Assembly: GCF_937912035.1 (NCBI RefSeq)
Contig: NZ_CALDPF010000023.1
Location: 62,001 to 126,000 of the forward strand
Origin: an uncultured Bacteroides sp.
Lineage (GTDB): Bacteria > Bacteroidota > Bacteroidia > Bacteroidales > Bacteroidaceae
Direction: 5' to 3'
DNA length: 64,000 nt
Below are positions 55,216 through 62,744 of this stretch, piece by piece. The notes beneath the pieces were generated by a model. That model saw only the letters and a program-made list of their open reading frames with translations, ran no database searches and was not told where the DNA came from. The position numbers were made by a program, and so were the translations under genes. Position 1 is the first letter of the stretch, and each line of letters opens with the position of its first letter.

Positions 55216-56538
55216 TTATTTCAACAGTGTCTCTAGTTTTCCTGTAAGTTTCAGCATTGTAAGATTATTCACACGGTAGTTGTAATGTGCAGTGACATAA
55301 TTGTTCTGTGCTTCACTCATACGCATTTCGTCCTGAAGTACTTCTGTCATTGAAGCCACACCTTCACGGTAGCGGTCTGAAGTCACTTCGTAAACATCCT
55401 CTGCCAACAGGTAGTTGTCTTTCTGCTTGGTGAAATTGCGGCGGCTGTTCATCAGATCGTTCGTGGCGTTCAGATATTGTGTTCTGAAACTTTTCAAAGC
55501 ATTTTCGTAAGACAGTTTTGCATTTTCAATGTCAAGTTTCGCCTTTCTTACTTTAGAACGTTTGTCCAGTCCGTCGAATATCGGCACTCTCAATGTCAGA
55601 CCTATACCTGATGAGTTGTACCATTTGCTTGACGGTCCGTCATGAAACCAGTTCTTCGCCTTGTCGGTGAATGCAGAATACATGAAACTTCCGGTAAGCG
55701 ATAGTGAAGGAATATATCCCTGCGAAATCATTTTCTTCTGTTTTTCTGCCAATGTACTTTGTTTCTTCAGCAGCTCAAGTTCCGGCTGACCTTCGTACAG
55801 ACCACTCATTTCTACAGGAATGATGCTTTCAGTATCCACCGGAGTGAGTGTGATGTCTGTTTCAGCAGGATAGTCTATCACATATTTCAACATGTTGATT
55901 TGTTGTGTGAGCATTGCCACAGCATTGTCATACTGCACCTGAAGATTTTCCAGATTGATATTTACACGCTTCACATCCACTTCCATAGCCATACCATTAT
56001 CGAAGAAAGCTGTAGTAATGTCTCTCAATTCTTCCAGACGGGTGATGTTTTCTTTCACTATAGAAATCTGCTCGGCTGTACTCTGGCCCAGATAATACAT
56101 TTTTGTGATTTGCATTATCAGGTCCTCGCGTGCCTTGTCGTAAGAGAGAGTGTTTATTTCATCCATCATCTTCGTAACCGACATGGCTGTATAAATGGTC
56201 TGGTTGTAGAGCGGCATCTGAAGTTGCAGTCCTGCCGACGCGTTATACTGCAATGTCTTTGTCACGTTGTAAGGATTACCGTATGCCGAACCGTCGGTAA
56301 CCGAAACGGGTGGATTGAAATTGTCGTTGAAAGATGCCACCGCATTGATTTGCGGCAACAGCTTGGAACGGTTCTCCGAAATGCTGTGCTTTCCTTTGAT
56401 AATTTCGTTGCGCTTGGTCTGCAGTGTGAGATTATTCTCAATACCTATCTGCAGACATTCTTCCAGCGTCAACACCTGCTGCGCTCCAAGAGGAAAAAGC
56501 GAACAGGCTAAAGCAAAATTGAGTAATAGTCTTTTCAT
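55216..56538 (-). CDS. TolC-like outer-membrane efflux protein
   Basis: I chose ATG 56538 (440 aa) because it opens a signal peptide (MKRLLLNFALACSLFPLGAQ); the longer frame adds 17 polar residues upstream and would overlap the promoter. The mature protein shows the duplicated OEP pattern: LTLEECLQIGIENNLTLQTK near the start and the repeat-like segment KLSYENALKSFRTQYLNATN later, with long helices between. It forms the exit channel of the pump and is the first gene of the operon. Confidence 0.93.
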   Translation of the reverse strand: MKRLLLNFALACSLFPLGAQQVLTLEECLQIGIENNLTLQTKRNEIIKGKHSISENRSKLLPQINAVASFNDNFNPPVSVTDGSAYGNPYNVTKTLQYNASAGLQLQMPLYNQTIYTAMSVTKMMDEINTLSYDKAREDLIMQITKMYYLGQSTAEQISIVKENITRLEELRDITTAFFDNGMAMEVDVKRVNINLENLQVQYDNAVAMLTQQINMLKYVIDYPAETDITLTPVDTESIIPVEMSGLYEGQPELELLKKQSTLAEKQKKMISQGYIPSLSLTGSFMYSAFTDKAKNWFHDGPSSKWYNSSGIGLTLRVPIFDGLDKRSKVRKAKLDIENAKLSYENALKSFRTQYLNATNDLMNSRRNFTKQKDNYLLAEDVYEVTSDRYREGVASMTEVLQDEMRMSEAQNNYVTAHYNYRVNNLTMLKLTGKLETLLK

Positions 56539-56562
56539 ATCGTTTTTCTTGTTTATCCGGCG

Positions 56563-56570
56563 CAAAGTTA
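56563..56570 (-). promoter_or_regulatory. -7 element of the efflux operon
   Basis: The minus strand reads TAACTTTG followed by CG, matching TAnnTTTG, 24 bases before the tolC-type ATG. No TTTG at -33 is seen, consistent with activation by the AraC regulator. The overlap with the GCGCAAAGTTA half-site is noted under the palindrome near the AraC gene. Confidence 0.5.
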
Positions 56571-56686
56571 GGATGTTACGCCTAGACAATCGCTACGATA
56601 TTTTCGCTTTCACTGTTCATATTTTCCCTTTTCATATTATCTAGAATTAATTAAAAAAATCCTAAGAAAGGGCATGTATATTCTGG

Positions 56687-56772
56687 TGCTGACGATAGTC
56701 GGCAGCACTGCTGACGATAGTCGGCACCTCTGCCCACTATAGTCGACACCACTGTCCACTATGGTCAGCAGC
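56687..56772. repeat. Four-copy 22-bp tandem repeat between copA and the efflux operon
   Basis: Four head-to-tail units (56687-56708, 56709-56730, 56731-56752, 56753-56772) share the core TGCTGACGATAGTCGGCA or its variants TGCCCACTATAGTCGACA and TGTCCACTATGGTCAGCA. The last unit is two bases short. GTGCTG and CAGCAC around unit 1 also pair, and the units pair with each other, so the RNA can form strong hairpins. It begins 24 bases after the copA stop on the transcribed strand and could terminate that gene. The gap 56539-56795 otherwise holds only the tolC promoter and AT-rich sequence. Confidence 0.85.
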
Positions 56773-56795
56773 AAAAAACGTTTGTTGGAAACTGA

Positions 56796-59003
56796 TTATA
56801 GTTTAGCCTTTCTCAGCCTCAAGCTGTTGGTAACTACACTTACACTGCTCATAGCCATGGCAGCACTGGCTATCATCGGATTAAGAAGAAAACCGTTTAT
56901 AGGATATAGGACACCTGCCGCTACAGGGACACCTATTAAATTATATATAAACGCCCAGAACAGGTTCTGGCGGATAGTACGCACAGTATGACGCGAAAGA
57001 CTTATAGTGTCTGCAATCTTCTCCAGATTGGATGAAATGATAGTAACCTTTGCCACATCCATGGCGATATCGCTACCTTTACCCATGGCAATACTCAAAT
57101 CAGCCTCAGCAAGGGCGGCACTGTCGTTTATACCGTCGCCTGCCATTGCCACTACCCTGCCCTGAGAACGGAGAGTTTTGATAAACTCAGCCTTCTGCTG
57201 TGGAGTGACTTCTGCCTTATAGTCATCCACTCCCGACAGTTCTGCCATATAACGTGCCGGAGCATCGGCATCTCCGGTAAGCATTACTACTTTTATACCC
57301 ATGCTCTTCAGTCTGAATATTGCCGCAGCAGATGTTTCTTTCATCTTGTCAGTTATAGCACACAGACACAATACTTTCTCATTATCGGCAAACCATATCA
57401 CAGTCTTACCCTGTGCGGCAAGTATTGATGCTTTTTCTTCCATATCAGAAGGAATAACAATTCCGAAGGATGAAATCAAACGTCTGTTTCCTGCAATATA
57501 TGTTTTACCGTCACAAATGCCTTTTACTCCCTGACCTGTTATGCTTTCAAAACCTGCTATTTCAGCCGGTTCCGTTCCTATACCTTGCACAACGGCCATT
57601 GCCAACGGATGTTCAGAGTGTTTCTCCAGTCCGCACAATATGCGTTTTACATCCTCTGTCCCGTCGCTCCACATCCAGTCTGTAACCACCGGTTTACCTT
57701 CGGTGACGGTTCCTGTTTTATCAAGAACTACAGTGTCAACATTACGGGCTATCTCCAGACTGTCGGCATCCTTGATGAGTATTCCCAACTCGGCTCCCTT
57801 ACCAATGCCGACCATGATGGCTGTTGGTGTGGCAAGTCCCAAAGCACACGGACAGGCTACAACCAGCACTGTAACGGCAGCCAGAAAGCCATGGGTAAGT
57901 CCGCTTTCGGAATCAAGAGATACCCAAAGAACGAACGAGAGTAAAGCTATTGATATTATAATAGGGACAAATATTCCTGCCACCTTATCGACGAGTTTCT
58001 GGACAGGTGCCTTGCTTCCCTGAGCGTCCTGAACCATTTTTATGATTTGTGCCAAAACAGTCTCACTGCCCACCTTCTCTGCCACAAACCTGAAACTTCC
58101 TTTCTGGTTGATAGTTCCGGCAAAGACCTTTGAACCTTTCTCTTTCAGCACGGCAACTGGCTCACCACTCAACATACTTTCGTCAACGTATGACGAACCG
58201 TAAATCACAGCGCCGTCTACTGCTATACGCTCGCCCGGCTTCACCACAACAGTATCGCCAACCATGAGCATATCAATATCTGTCTCCATTTCCGTACCAT
58301 TCCGCATCACTGTCACCTTCTTGGGCTGAAGTCCCATAAGTTTCTTTATCGCTTCGGCTGTGTTTCCTTTGGCTCTATCCTCCAGTGTACGTCCAAGAAG
58401 GATAAAGGCAACTATCATAGATGCCGCTTCGAAATATACATGAGGAGTTATTCCGTGACGTAGAAGATACTCCGGAAAGAACATATTGAACAGACTGAAA
58501 AGAAAAGATATACCGGTGCTCAAGGCTACGAGTGTATCCATGTTTGCGCCACCCTTAGTGAGCAGTTTGAAGGCATTGATGAAAAATCCATTTCCAAGTC
58601 CGAATACTACCACAGCGGAAAGTACAGCCATTATTTGCGAAGCGTATGGCATGTCATGAAAGAACATTGCTATCACCGAAACCGGAAGAGACAGGATTAT
58701 TGCCAGAAAAGTCTTCACCTTCAATGTCTTATAATGATTATTACGAACTTCCTCGGCTTCCTTCTGTATCTCTTTCTTTTCTTCGATAATAAGATCGAAT
58801 CCTATTTTTCTGACAGTTTCCTTCAACTGTTCCGGGGTACATTCGTCAGCGTTATACTCCACCGTAGCTATTGCAGCTGCCAGATTTACTGAAGCACTGA
58901 TTATTCCGGGCTGTTTGTTTAATGTTTTCTCCACTCTTGCAGAACATCCTGCACAACTCATCCCTAGAACGGGAAAATTCTTTTTATTAATATTCGAAGC
59001 CAT
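56796..59003 (-). CDS. copA: Copper-translocating P1B-type ATPase
   Basis: This inner-membrane pump exports Cu(I). The 735-residue protein has one N-terminal heavy-metal domain with GMSCAGCSARVEKTL (residues 14-28). Eight membrane helices are predicted, with the metal site CPC in VVACPCALGLATPTA near residue 384. The phosphorylation site is DKTGTVTEGKP and the hinge is GDGINDSAALAEAD. An HP motif is present in EKHSEHPLAMAV. Only one metal-binding domain is present, which is common in this phylum. Silver or a different monovalent ion cannot be excluded. No metallochaperone or regulator gene lies beside it. Confidence 0.95.
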   Translation of the reverse strand: MASNINKKNFPVLGMSCAGCSARVEKTLNKQPGIISASVNLAAAIATVEYNADECTPEQLKETVRKIGFDLIIEEKKEIQKEAEEVRNNHYKTLKVKTFLAIILSLPVSVIAMFFHDMPYASQIMAVLSAVVVFGLGNGFFINAFKLLTKGGANMDTLVALSTGISFLFSLFNMFFPEYLLRHGITPHVYFEAASMIVAFILLGRTLEDRAKGNTAEAIKKLMGLQPKKVTVMRNGTEMETDIDMLMVGDTVVVKPGERIAVDGAVIYGSSYVDESMLSGEPVAVLKEKGSKVFAGTINQKGSFRFVAEKVGSETVLAQIIKMVQDAQGSKAPVQKLVDKVAGIFVPIIISIALLSFVLWVSLDSESGLTHGFLAAVTVLVVACPCALGLATPTAIMVGIGKGAELGILIKDADSLEIARNVDTVVLDKTGTVTEGKPVVTDWMWSDGTEDVKRILCGLEKHSEHPLAMAVVQGIGTEPAEIAGFESITGQGVKGICDGKTYIAGNRRLISSFGIVIPSDMEEKASILAAQGKTVIWFADNEKVLCLCAITDKMKETSAAAIFRLKSMGIKVVMLTGDADAPARYMAELSGVDDYKAEVTPQQKAEFIKTLRSQGRVVAMAGDGINDSAALAEADLSIAMGKGSDIAMDVAKVTIISSNLEKIADTISLSRHTVRTIRQNLFWAFIYNLIGVPVAAGVLYPINGFLLNPMIASAAMAMSSVSVVTNSLRLRKAKL

Positions 59004-59026
59004 TTCTCATATTGTTTTTTATGTCA

Positions 59027-59057
59027 CAAAGATACCTATTTTGCCACTTTCAGCAAT
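59027..59057 (-). promoter_or_regulatory. Promoter of the copper ATPase gene
   Basis: On the minus strand ATTG (59054-59057), 19 bases and TATCTTTG (59027-59034) match the consensus with one mismatch in the -33 box. The start would be near 59020, 17 bases before the ATG. Confidence 0.6.
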
Positions 59058-59127
59058 AAGTATTGCCATTCAATCATAGTATAATTATGTATTATTTACG
59101 CAATTTGTAGTCAAAACCACATAGTAT

Positions 59128-59158
59128 TTTGTTATATAATACATAATGACTATTTTTG
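59128..59158 (+). promoter_or_regulatory. Consensus promoter of the phospholipase D-like gene
   Basis: TTTG (59128-59131), 19 bases and TATTTTTG (59151-59158) match the Bacteroidetes consensus exactly. Transcription would start near 59165, 16 bases before ATG 59181. Confidence 0.72.
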
Positions 59159-59180
59159 CATCCCTAGATTCGATTTTAGT

Positions 59181-60464
59181 ATGAATTCAAGGTTTTATAT
59201 TTTAACAATAATATTTCTGATTTTCTGTTCTGTAGATAAAATATCGGCATCTGTCACACAAAATGAAGCAACCGATGAAGAATATTTACCGTCAGATTCA
59301 ATCTTTGCAAAATTCTTGCAGGAAAGAAAAATCCCTATCTACAACAACAATGAAATAGAACTTCTACCAAATGGAAGGATAAAATTCGAAAACCTGTTCG
59401 AAGCAATAAGAAAAGCCAAGAAACATATTCATCTGGAATATTTCAATTTCAGAAGCGACTCTATAGCAAAAGAAATATTCACCCTGCTGGCGGAAAAGGC
59501 TAAAGAAGGAGTGAAGGTAAGAGCTATGTTCGATGATTTCGGAAACCTGTCGAACAACCGACCGCTAAGGAAGGAACATCTGAAAATGCTGAACGAAAGA
59601 GGTATAGAAATAATCAGATTTGATCCGATGAAATTTCCATACATAAACCATGCTTTCAGCAGAGATCATCAGAAAATAGTGATTATAGACGGTAAGACGG
59701 GATTTACCGGAGGTATGAACATTGCCGACTATTATATTAACGGTCTGCCTGGAATAGGCCCGTGGAGAGACATGCATATATGCATAGAAGGTCCTGCAGT
59801 GAGCGGACTACAGAAAGCATTCCTCTATGTGTGGAACAAGGAGACAAAACAGAACGTAGGCGGAGAGACATATTTCCCGTATGGTATGGACAGTACCTAT
59901 ACTCCAAAGCAACTAGGCAAGCAAGTAGCTATAGTACAAAGAGTTCCACACAAGACACCGGATGCTGTGCGAAGGGCATATATCGAAGCAATGGATGCCG
60001 CGGAACATCATATACGCATCGTCACCCCTTACTTCACTCCTACAAGAAGTGTCCGTAAAGCCATATACAGAGCTTTGAAAAGAGGCATAAAAGTAGAAAT
60101 AATGATTTCAGAAAAATGTGACATTTCGTTTACACCCGATGGAGGATTCTACTACGCGAACAAGTTCAGAAAAGCCGGAGCACATATATATCTCTACAAG
60201 GGAGGATTTCATCACACCAAAGTAATGACTGTGGACGACCGTTTCTGCACAGTGGGCAGCACAAACCTGAACAGCAGAAGTCTGAAATACGACTACGAAA
60301 TAAACGCCTTTATATTCGACCTCCAGACCACTTGGGAACTGGACGAGATTTACAGTAACGACAAGAAGAACAGCGAAAGGATGACAAAAGAATATTACAG
60401 GAAAAGAGGAGCATGGAGGAACTTCGTAGGATGGTTTGCACACCTGCTCACACCTGTCATATAG
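59181..60464 (+). CDS. Phospholipase D/cardiolipin synthase-like protein
   Basis: The 427-residue protein carries two HKD motifs: RDHQKIVIIDG near residue 163 and HHTKVMTVDD near 344, each followed by the expected GG/GS and N (GFTGGMN, GSTNLNSRS). Such enzymes join phosphatidylglycerol molecules to cardiolipin or transfer phosphatidyl groups. Typical bacterial ClsA begins with two membrane helices; here only one N-terminal hydrophobic stretch is present (FYILTIIFLIFCSVDKISAS), which looks like a cleavable signal. The active sites would then face the periplasm. The exact reaction is therefore uncertain. Confidence 0.88.
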   Translation: MNSRFYILTIIFLIFCSVDKISASVTQNEATDEEYLPSDSIFAKFLQERKIPIYNNNEIELLPNGRIKFENLFEAIRKAKKHIHLEYFNFRSDSIAKEIFTLLAEKAKEGVKVRAMFDDFGNLSNNRPLRKEHLKMLNERGIEIIRFDPMKFPYINHAFSRDHQKIVIIDGKTGFTGGMNIADYYINGLPGIGPWRDMHICIEGPAVSGLQKAFLYVWNKETKQNVGGETYFPYGMDSTYTPKQLGKQVAIVQRVPHKTPDAVRRAYIEAMDAAEHHIRIVTPYFTPTRSVRKAIYRALKRGIKVEIMISEKCDISFTPDGGFYYANKFRKAGAHIYLYKGGFHHTKVMTVDDRFCTVGSTNLNSRSLKYDYEINAFIFDLQTTWELDEIYSNDKKNSERMTKEYYRKRGAWRNFVGWFAHLLTPVI

Positions 60465-60468
60465 TTTT

Positions 60469-60525
60469 CGGACAAAGCTATTTGTAGAAATTTGGAATGT
60501 CAATACCATTATGTCCGTTTTTTTT
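60469..60525 (+). terminator. Terminator after the phospholipase D-like gene
   Basis: CGGACA (60469-60474) pairs with TGTCCG (60512-60517) around a long, partly structured loop and is directly followed by eight Ts (60518-60525). The stem is short, but the T run and position just after the stop support termination. Confidence 0.5.
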
Positions 60526-60527
60526 CC

Positions 60528-60535
60528 TAAATTTG
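60528..60535 (+). promoter_or_regulatory. Candidate -7 element for metF
   Basis: TAAATTTG matches TAnnTTTG, 39 bases before the metF ATG and just after the terminator of the previous gene. No -33 TTTG is found at the right distance. Confidence 0.4.
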
Positions 60536-60574
60536 TCTCCATTGTAAACAATACATACAAATATAGGATAAAAC

Positions 60575-61528
60575 ATGAGCGTAATAGATTTGATAAATGC
60601 CGAGAATAAAACAGCTTTCTCATTCGAAATACTTCCTCCACTGAAAGGTGCGGGAATAGATAAGCTGATGTCCGACATAGAGACACTGCTTCCTTATAAT
60701 CCAAAATACATCAATATAACAACACACCGCAGTGAATATGTCTATATGCCCGAACCGAACGGGATGTACTGCCGTAAGCTTACCAGAAGACGCCCCGGTA
60801 CAGTAGCTGTAGCCGCGGCCATAAAGGCCAAGTATGGTGTGACAGTGGTTCCGCATATACTTTGCAGCGGATATACACCTGAAGAGACAGAATATACTCT
60901 TATCGACTTGCAGTTTCTAGGCATATCAGATCTACTCGTGTTGAGAGGTGACAAGGCTCCCCACCAGAAGAGTTTCACTCCGGAAGATGGCGGACATGCA
61001 CATGCGATAGACCTACAACATCAAATCAACAAATATAATCAGGGATTCTTCTTCGACGGAAAAGAGATGGACAAGCTTCCGCCTCAGTTCTGCTACGGAG
61101 TAGCCTGCTATCCGGAAAAGCATGAGGAATCGCCAAATGCGGAAAGAGACCTGTACTGGCTTCAGCAGAAAGTGGAAGCCGGAGCTCAATATGCAGTTAC
61201 ACAGATGTTTTTCGACAATGAGAAATATTTTGATTTCGTGGACAAGGCTCGCAAGGCAGGTATAAACGTACCTATTATCCCTGGTATAAAACCACTGAAG
61301 AAAATGGCTCAGCTGAATGTACTGCCAAGAACATTCAAGATTGACCTGCCGGAAGCACTCGCCTCGGAAGTGAGAAAATGCAAATCCGACGAAGAGGTGG
61401 CTGCACTGGGATGCGAATGGACTATAAACCAGTGTAAGGAACTTATGGCACACGGGGTACCAAGTATTCATTTTTACTCTGTGGGAGCCGTAGACTCAAT
61501 AGCAAAAATAGCAAAAGCTATATATTAA
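60575..61528 (+). CDS. metF: 5,10-methylenetetrahydrofolate reductase
   Basis: This FAD-dependent TIM-barrel enzyme makes 5-methyltetrahydrofolate for methionine synthesis. The start TAFSFEILPPLKGAGID carries the catalytic Glu, and GDKAPHQ, YGVACYPEKHEE, AQYAVTQMFFDNEKYFDFVD and PIIPGIKPL are family segments. The length (317 aa) matches bacterial MetF, without the regulatory domain of eukaryotes. It is followed 13 bases later by holB, so both are likely co-transcribed. Confidence 0.97.
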   Translation: MSVIDLINAENKTAFSFEILPPLKGAGIDKLMSDIETLLPYNPKYINITTHRSEYVYMPEPNGMYCRKLTRRRPGTVAVAAAIKAKYGVTVVPHILCSGYTPEETEYTLIDLQFLGISDLLVLRGDKAPHQKSFTPEDGGHAHAIDLQHQINKYNQGFFFDGKEMDKLPPQFCYGVACYPEKHEESPNAERDLYWLQQKVEAGAQYAVTQMFFDNEKYFDFVDKARKAGINVPIIPGIKPLKKMAQLNVLPRTFKIDLPEALASEVRKCKSDEEVAALGCEWTINQCKELMAHGVPSIHFYSVGAVDSIAKIAKAIY

Positions 61529-61541
61529 TATTCAGACAAAA

Positions 61542-62699
61542 ATGATGAACAGCATACATACAGGAAAAAATGGAGGATTCGCCTCCGTTATCGGTCAGCA
61601 GGAAGCCGTAAGCATGATTTTACAGACCATGCATGCGGGACGACTTCCACATGCCATAATGGTTTGCGGTCCTTCCGGTTGCGGAAAGCTTCCATTTGCC
61701 ATGGCGCTTGCACGGTATGTATGTTGTACTAATCCATCTGACAATGATTCATGCGGCGAGTGTATGTCATGCCGTATGGCCGACAAGTTGGAACATCCTG
61801 ACATACATTTCGTTTTCCCGGTAATCAGGAAAAAGGACGGCTCGACTGTGATATCGGACGACTGGCTGCCGGAATGGAGACAAAGGCTGAAACGTTCGCC
61901 TTATTTCTCGCTTGCCGACTGGTGCGGAGATATGGGTGACCCAAACAAGCAACCGCTTATATACACCTCTGAAAGTAACGAGATACAGCGGAAACTATCG
62001 CTCAAGTCATCAATGGGGGGGTATAAAGTGGCTATAATATGGCTGCCGGAAAAGATGAATGCCGAGTGTGCCAACAAGCTTCTGAAACTCGTTGAAGAGC
62101 CACCGGAGAAAACACTGTTCATCATGGTGAGCGAAGAACCTGAATACGTACTTCCCACACTGGCAGGAAGAACACAGAGAATAAATCTGGTTCCGATAGA
62201 ACAGAATATTCTGGCAAAATATCTTTCAGACAGGTTCGGACTGACTGAAACTGATGCTCAGGACATCGCACGTCTGTCGGAAGGAAGCGTACTTCAGGCT
62301 ATGCAGAACATAAGCCTGGGTGATGAGGAGAAAGCCTGTTTTGACAGTTTCACCACTCTGATGCGTCAGGCATGGCGTCGTGACATACGTTCTCTCAAGG
62401 AATGGAGCGAGCAAATGGCTGCAAGAGGAAGGGAAAGACACAAGATTTTCCTCAGATACGCATCAAGAATGACACGCGAGAATTTCATGGCAAACTTCAG
62501 AATGCCGGACTTGAATTACATGAACCGCGAAGAGGCAGCTTTTGCAGTCAGGTTTGCGCCGTTCATAAACGAAAGAAACGTTTGCGGCATAGAAGAGCTG
62601 ATAGAAGAGGCCATAAAACATATCGAACAGAATGTAAACCCTAAAATGGTTTTCTTCGATCTGGCAGTGAGAATGATAGTCTTAATCAAAAACAGATAA
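61542..62699 (+). CDS. holB: DNA polymerase III clamp-loader delta' subunit
   Basis: This AAA+ subunit of the clamp loader has 385 residues. The start GGFASVIGQQEAVSMILQTM leads to a P-loop that lacks the Ser/Thr after GK (GPSGCGKLPFA), as expected for delta', which does not hydrolyse ATP. A zinc module has cysteines in CCTNPSDNDSCGECMSC. The sensor-1 region is NKLLKLVEEPPEKTLFIMVS and GRTQRINLVPI the following strand. The C-terminal helical part is diverged. An alternative start at codon 2 is equally possible. Confidence 0.95.
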   Translation: MMNSIHTGKNGGFASVIGQQEAVSMILQTMHAGRLPHAIMVCGPSGCGKLPFAMALARYVCCTNPSDNDSCGECMSCRMADKLEHPDIHFVFPVIRKKDGSTVISDDWLPEWRQRLKRSPYFSLADWCGDMGDPNKQPLIYTSESNEIQRKLSLKSSMGGYKVAIIWLPEKMNAECANKLLKLVEEPPEKTLFIMVSEEPEYVLPTLAGRTQRINLVPIEQNILAKYLSDRFGLTETDAQDIARLSEGSVLQAMQNISLGDEEKACFDSFTTLMRQAWRRDIRSLKEWSEQMAARGRERHKIFLRYASRMTRENFMANFRMPDLNYMNREEAAFAVRFAPFINERNVCGIEELIEEAIKHIEQNVNPKMVFFDLAVRMIVLIKNR

Positions 62700-62705
62700 T
62701 ATACA

Positions 62706-62728
62706 CCGGTTAGACTGGTTATAACCGG
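62706..62728 (+). repeat. Short hairpin between holB and the PSP1 gene
   Basis: CCGGTT (62706-62711) pairs with AACCGG (62723-62728), and GGTTATAACC (62717-62726) is itself a perfect palindrome. There is no T run, so termination is doubtful. It may affect translation of the gene starting 17 bases later. Confidence 0.35.
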
Positions 62729-62744
62729 CACTAAATATATAAAT

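Noticed and set aside
55759..56511. 250-codon open frame on the plus strand
   Set aside because: It lies fully opposite the TolC-type gene, has a Cys/His-rich composition typical of antisense frames, and no ribosome site or domain.
56539..56589. N-terminal extension of the TolC-type frame
   Set aside because: It crosses the promoter -7 element and precedes the signal peptide.
56687..56772. CRISPR array
   Set aside because: The units are contiguous 22-mers with no spacers and no cas genes nearby; it is a tandem repeat.
61901..62158. Minus-strand frames inside holB
   Set aside because: They follow the codon pattern of holB and have no start context or known domain.
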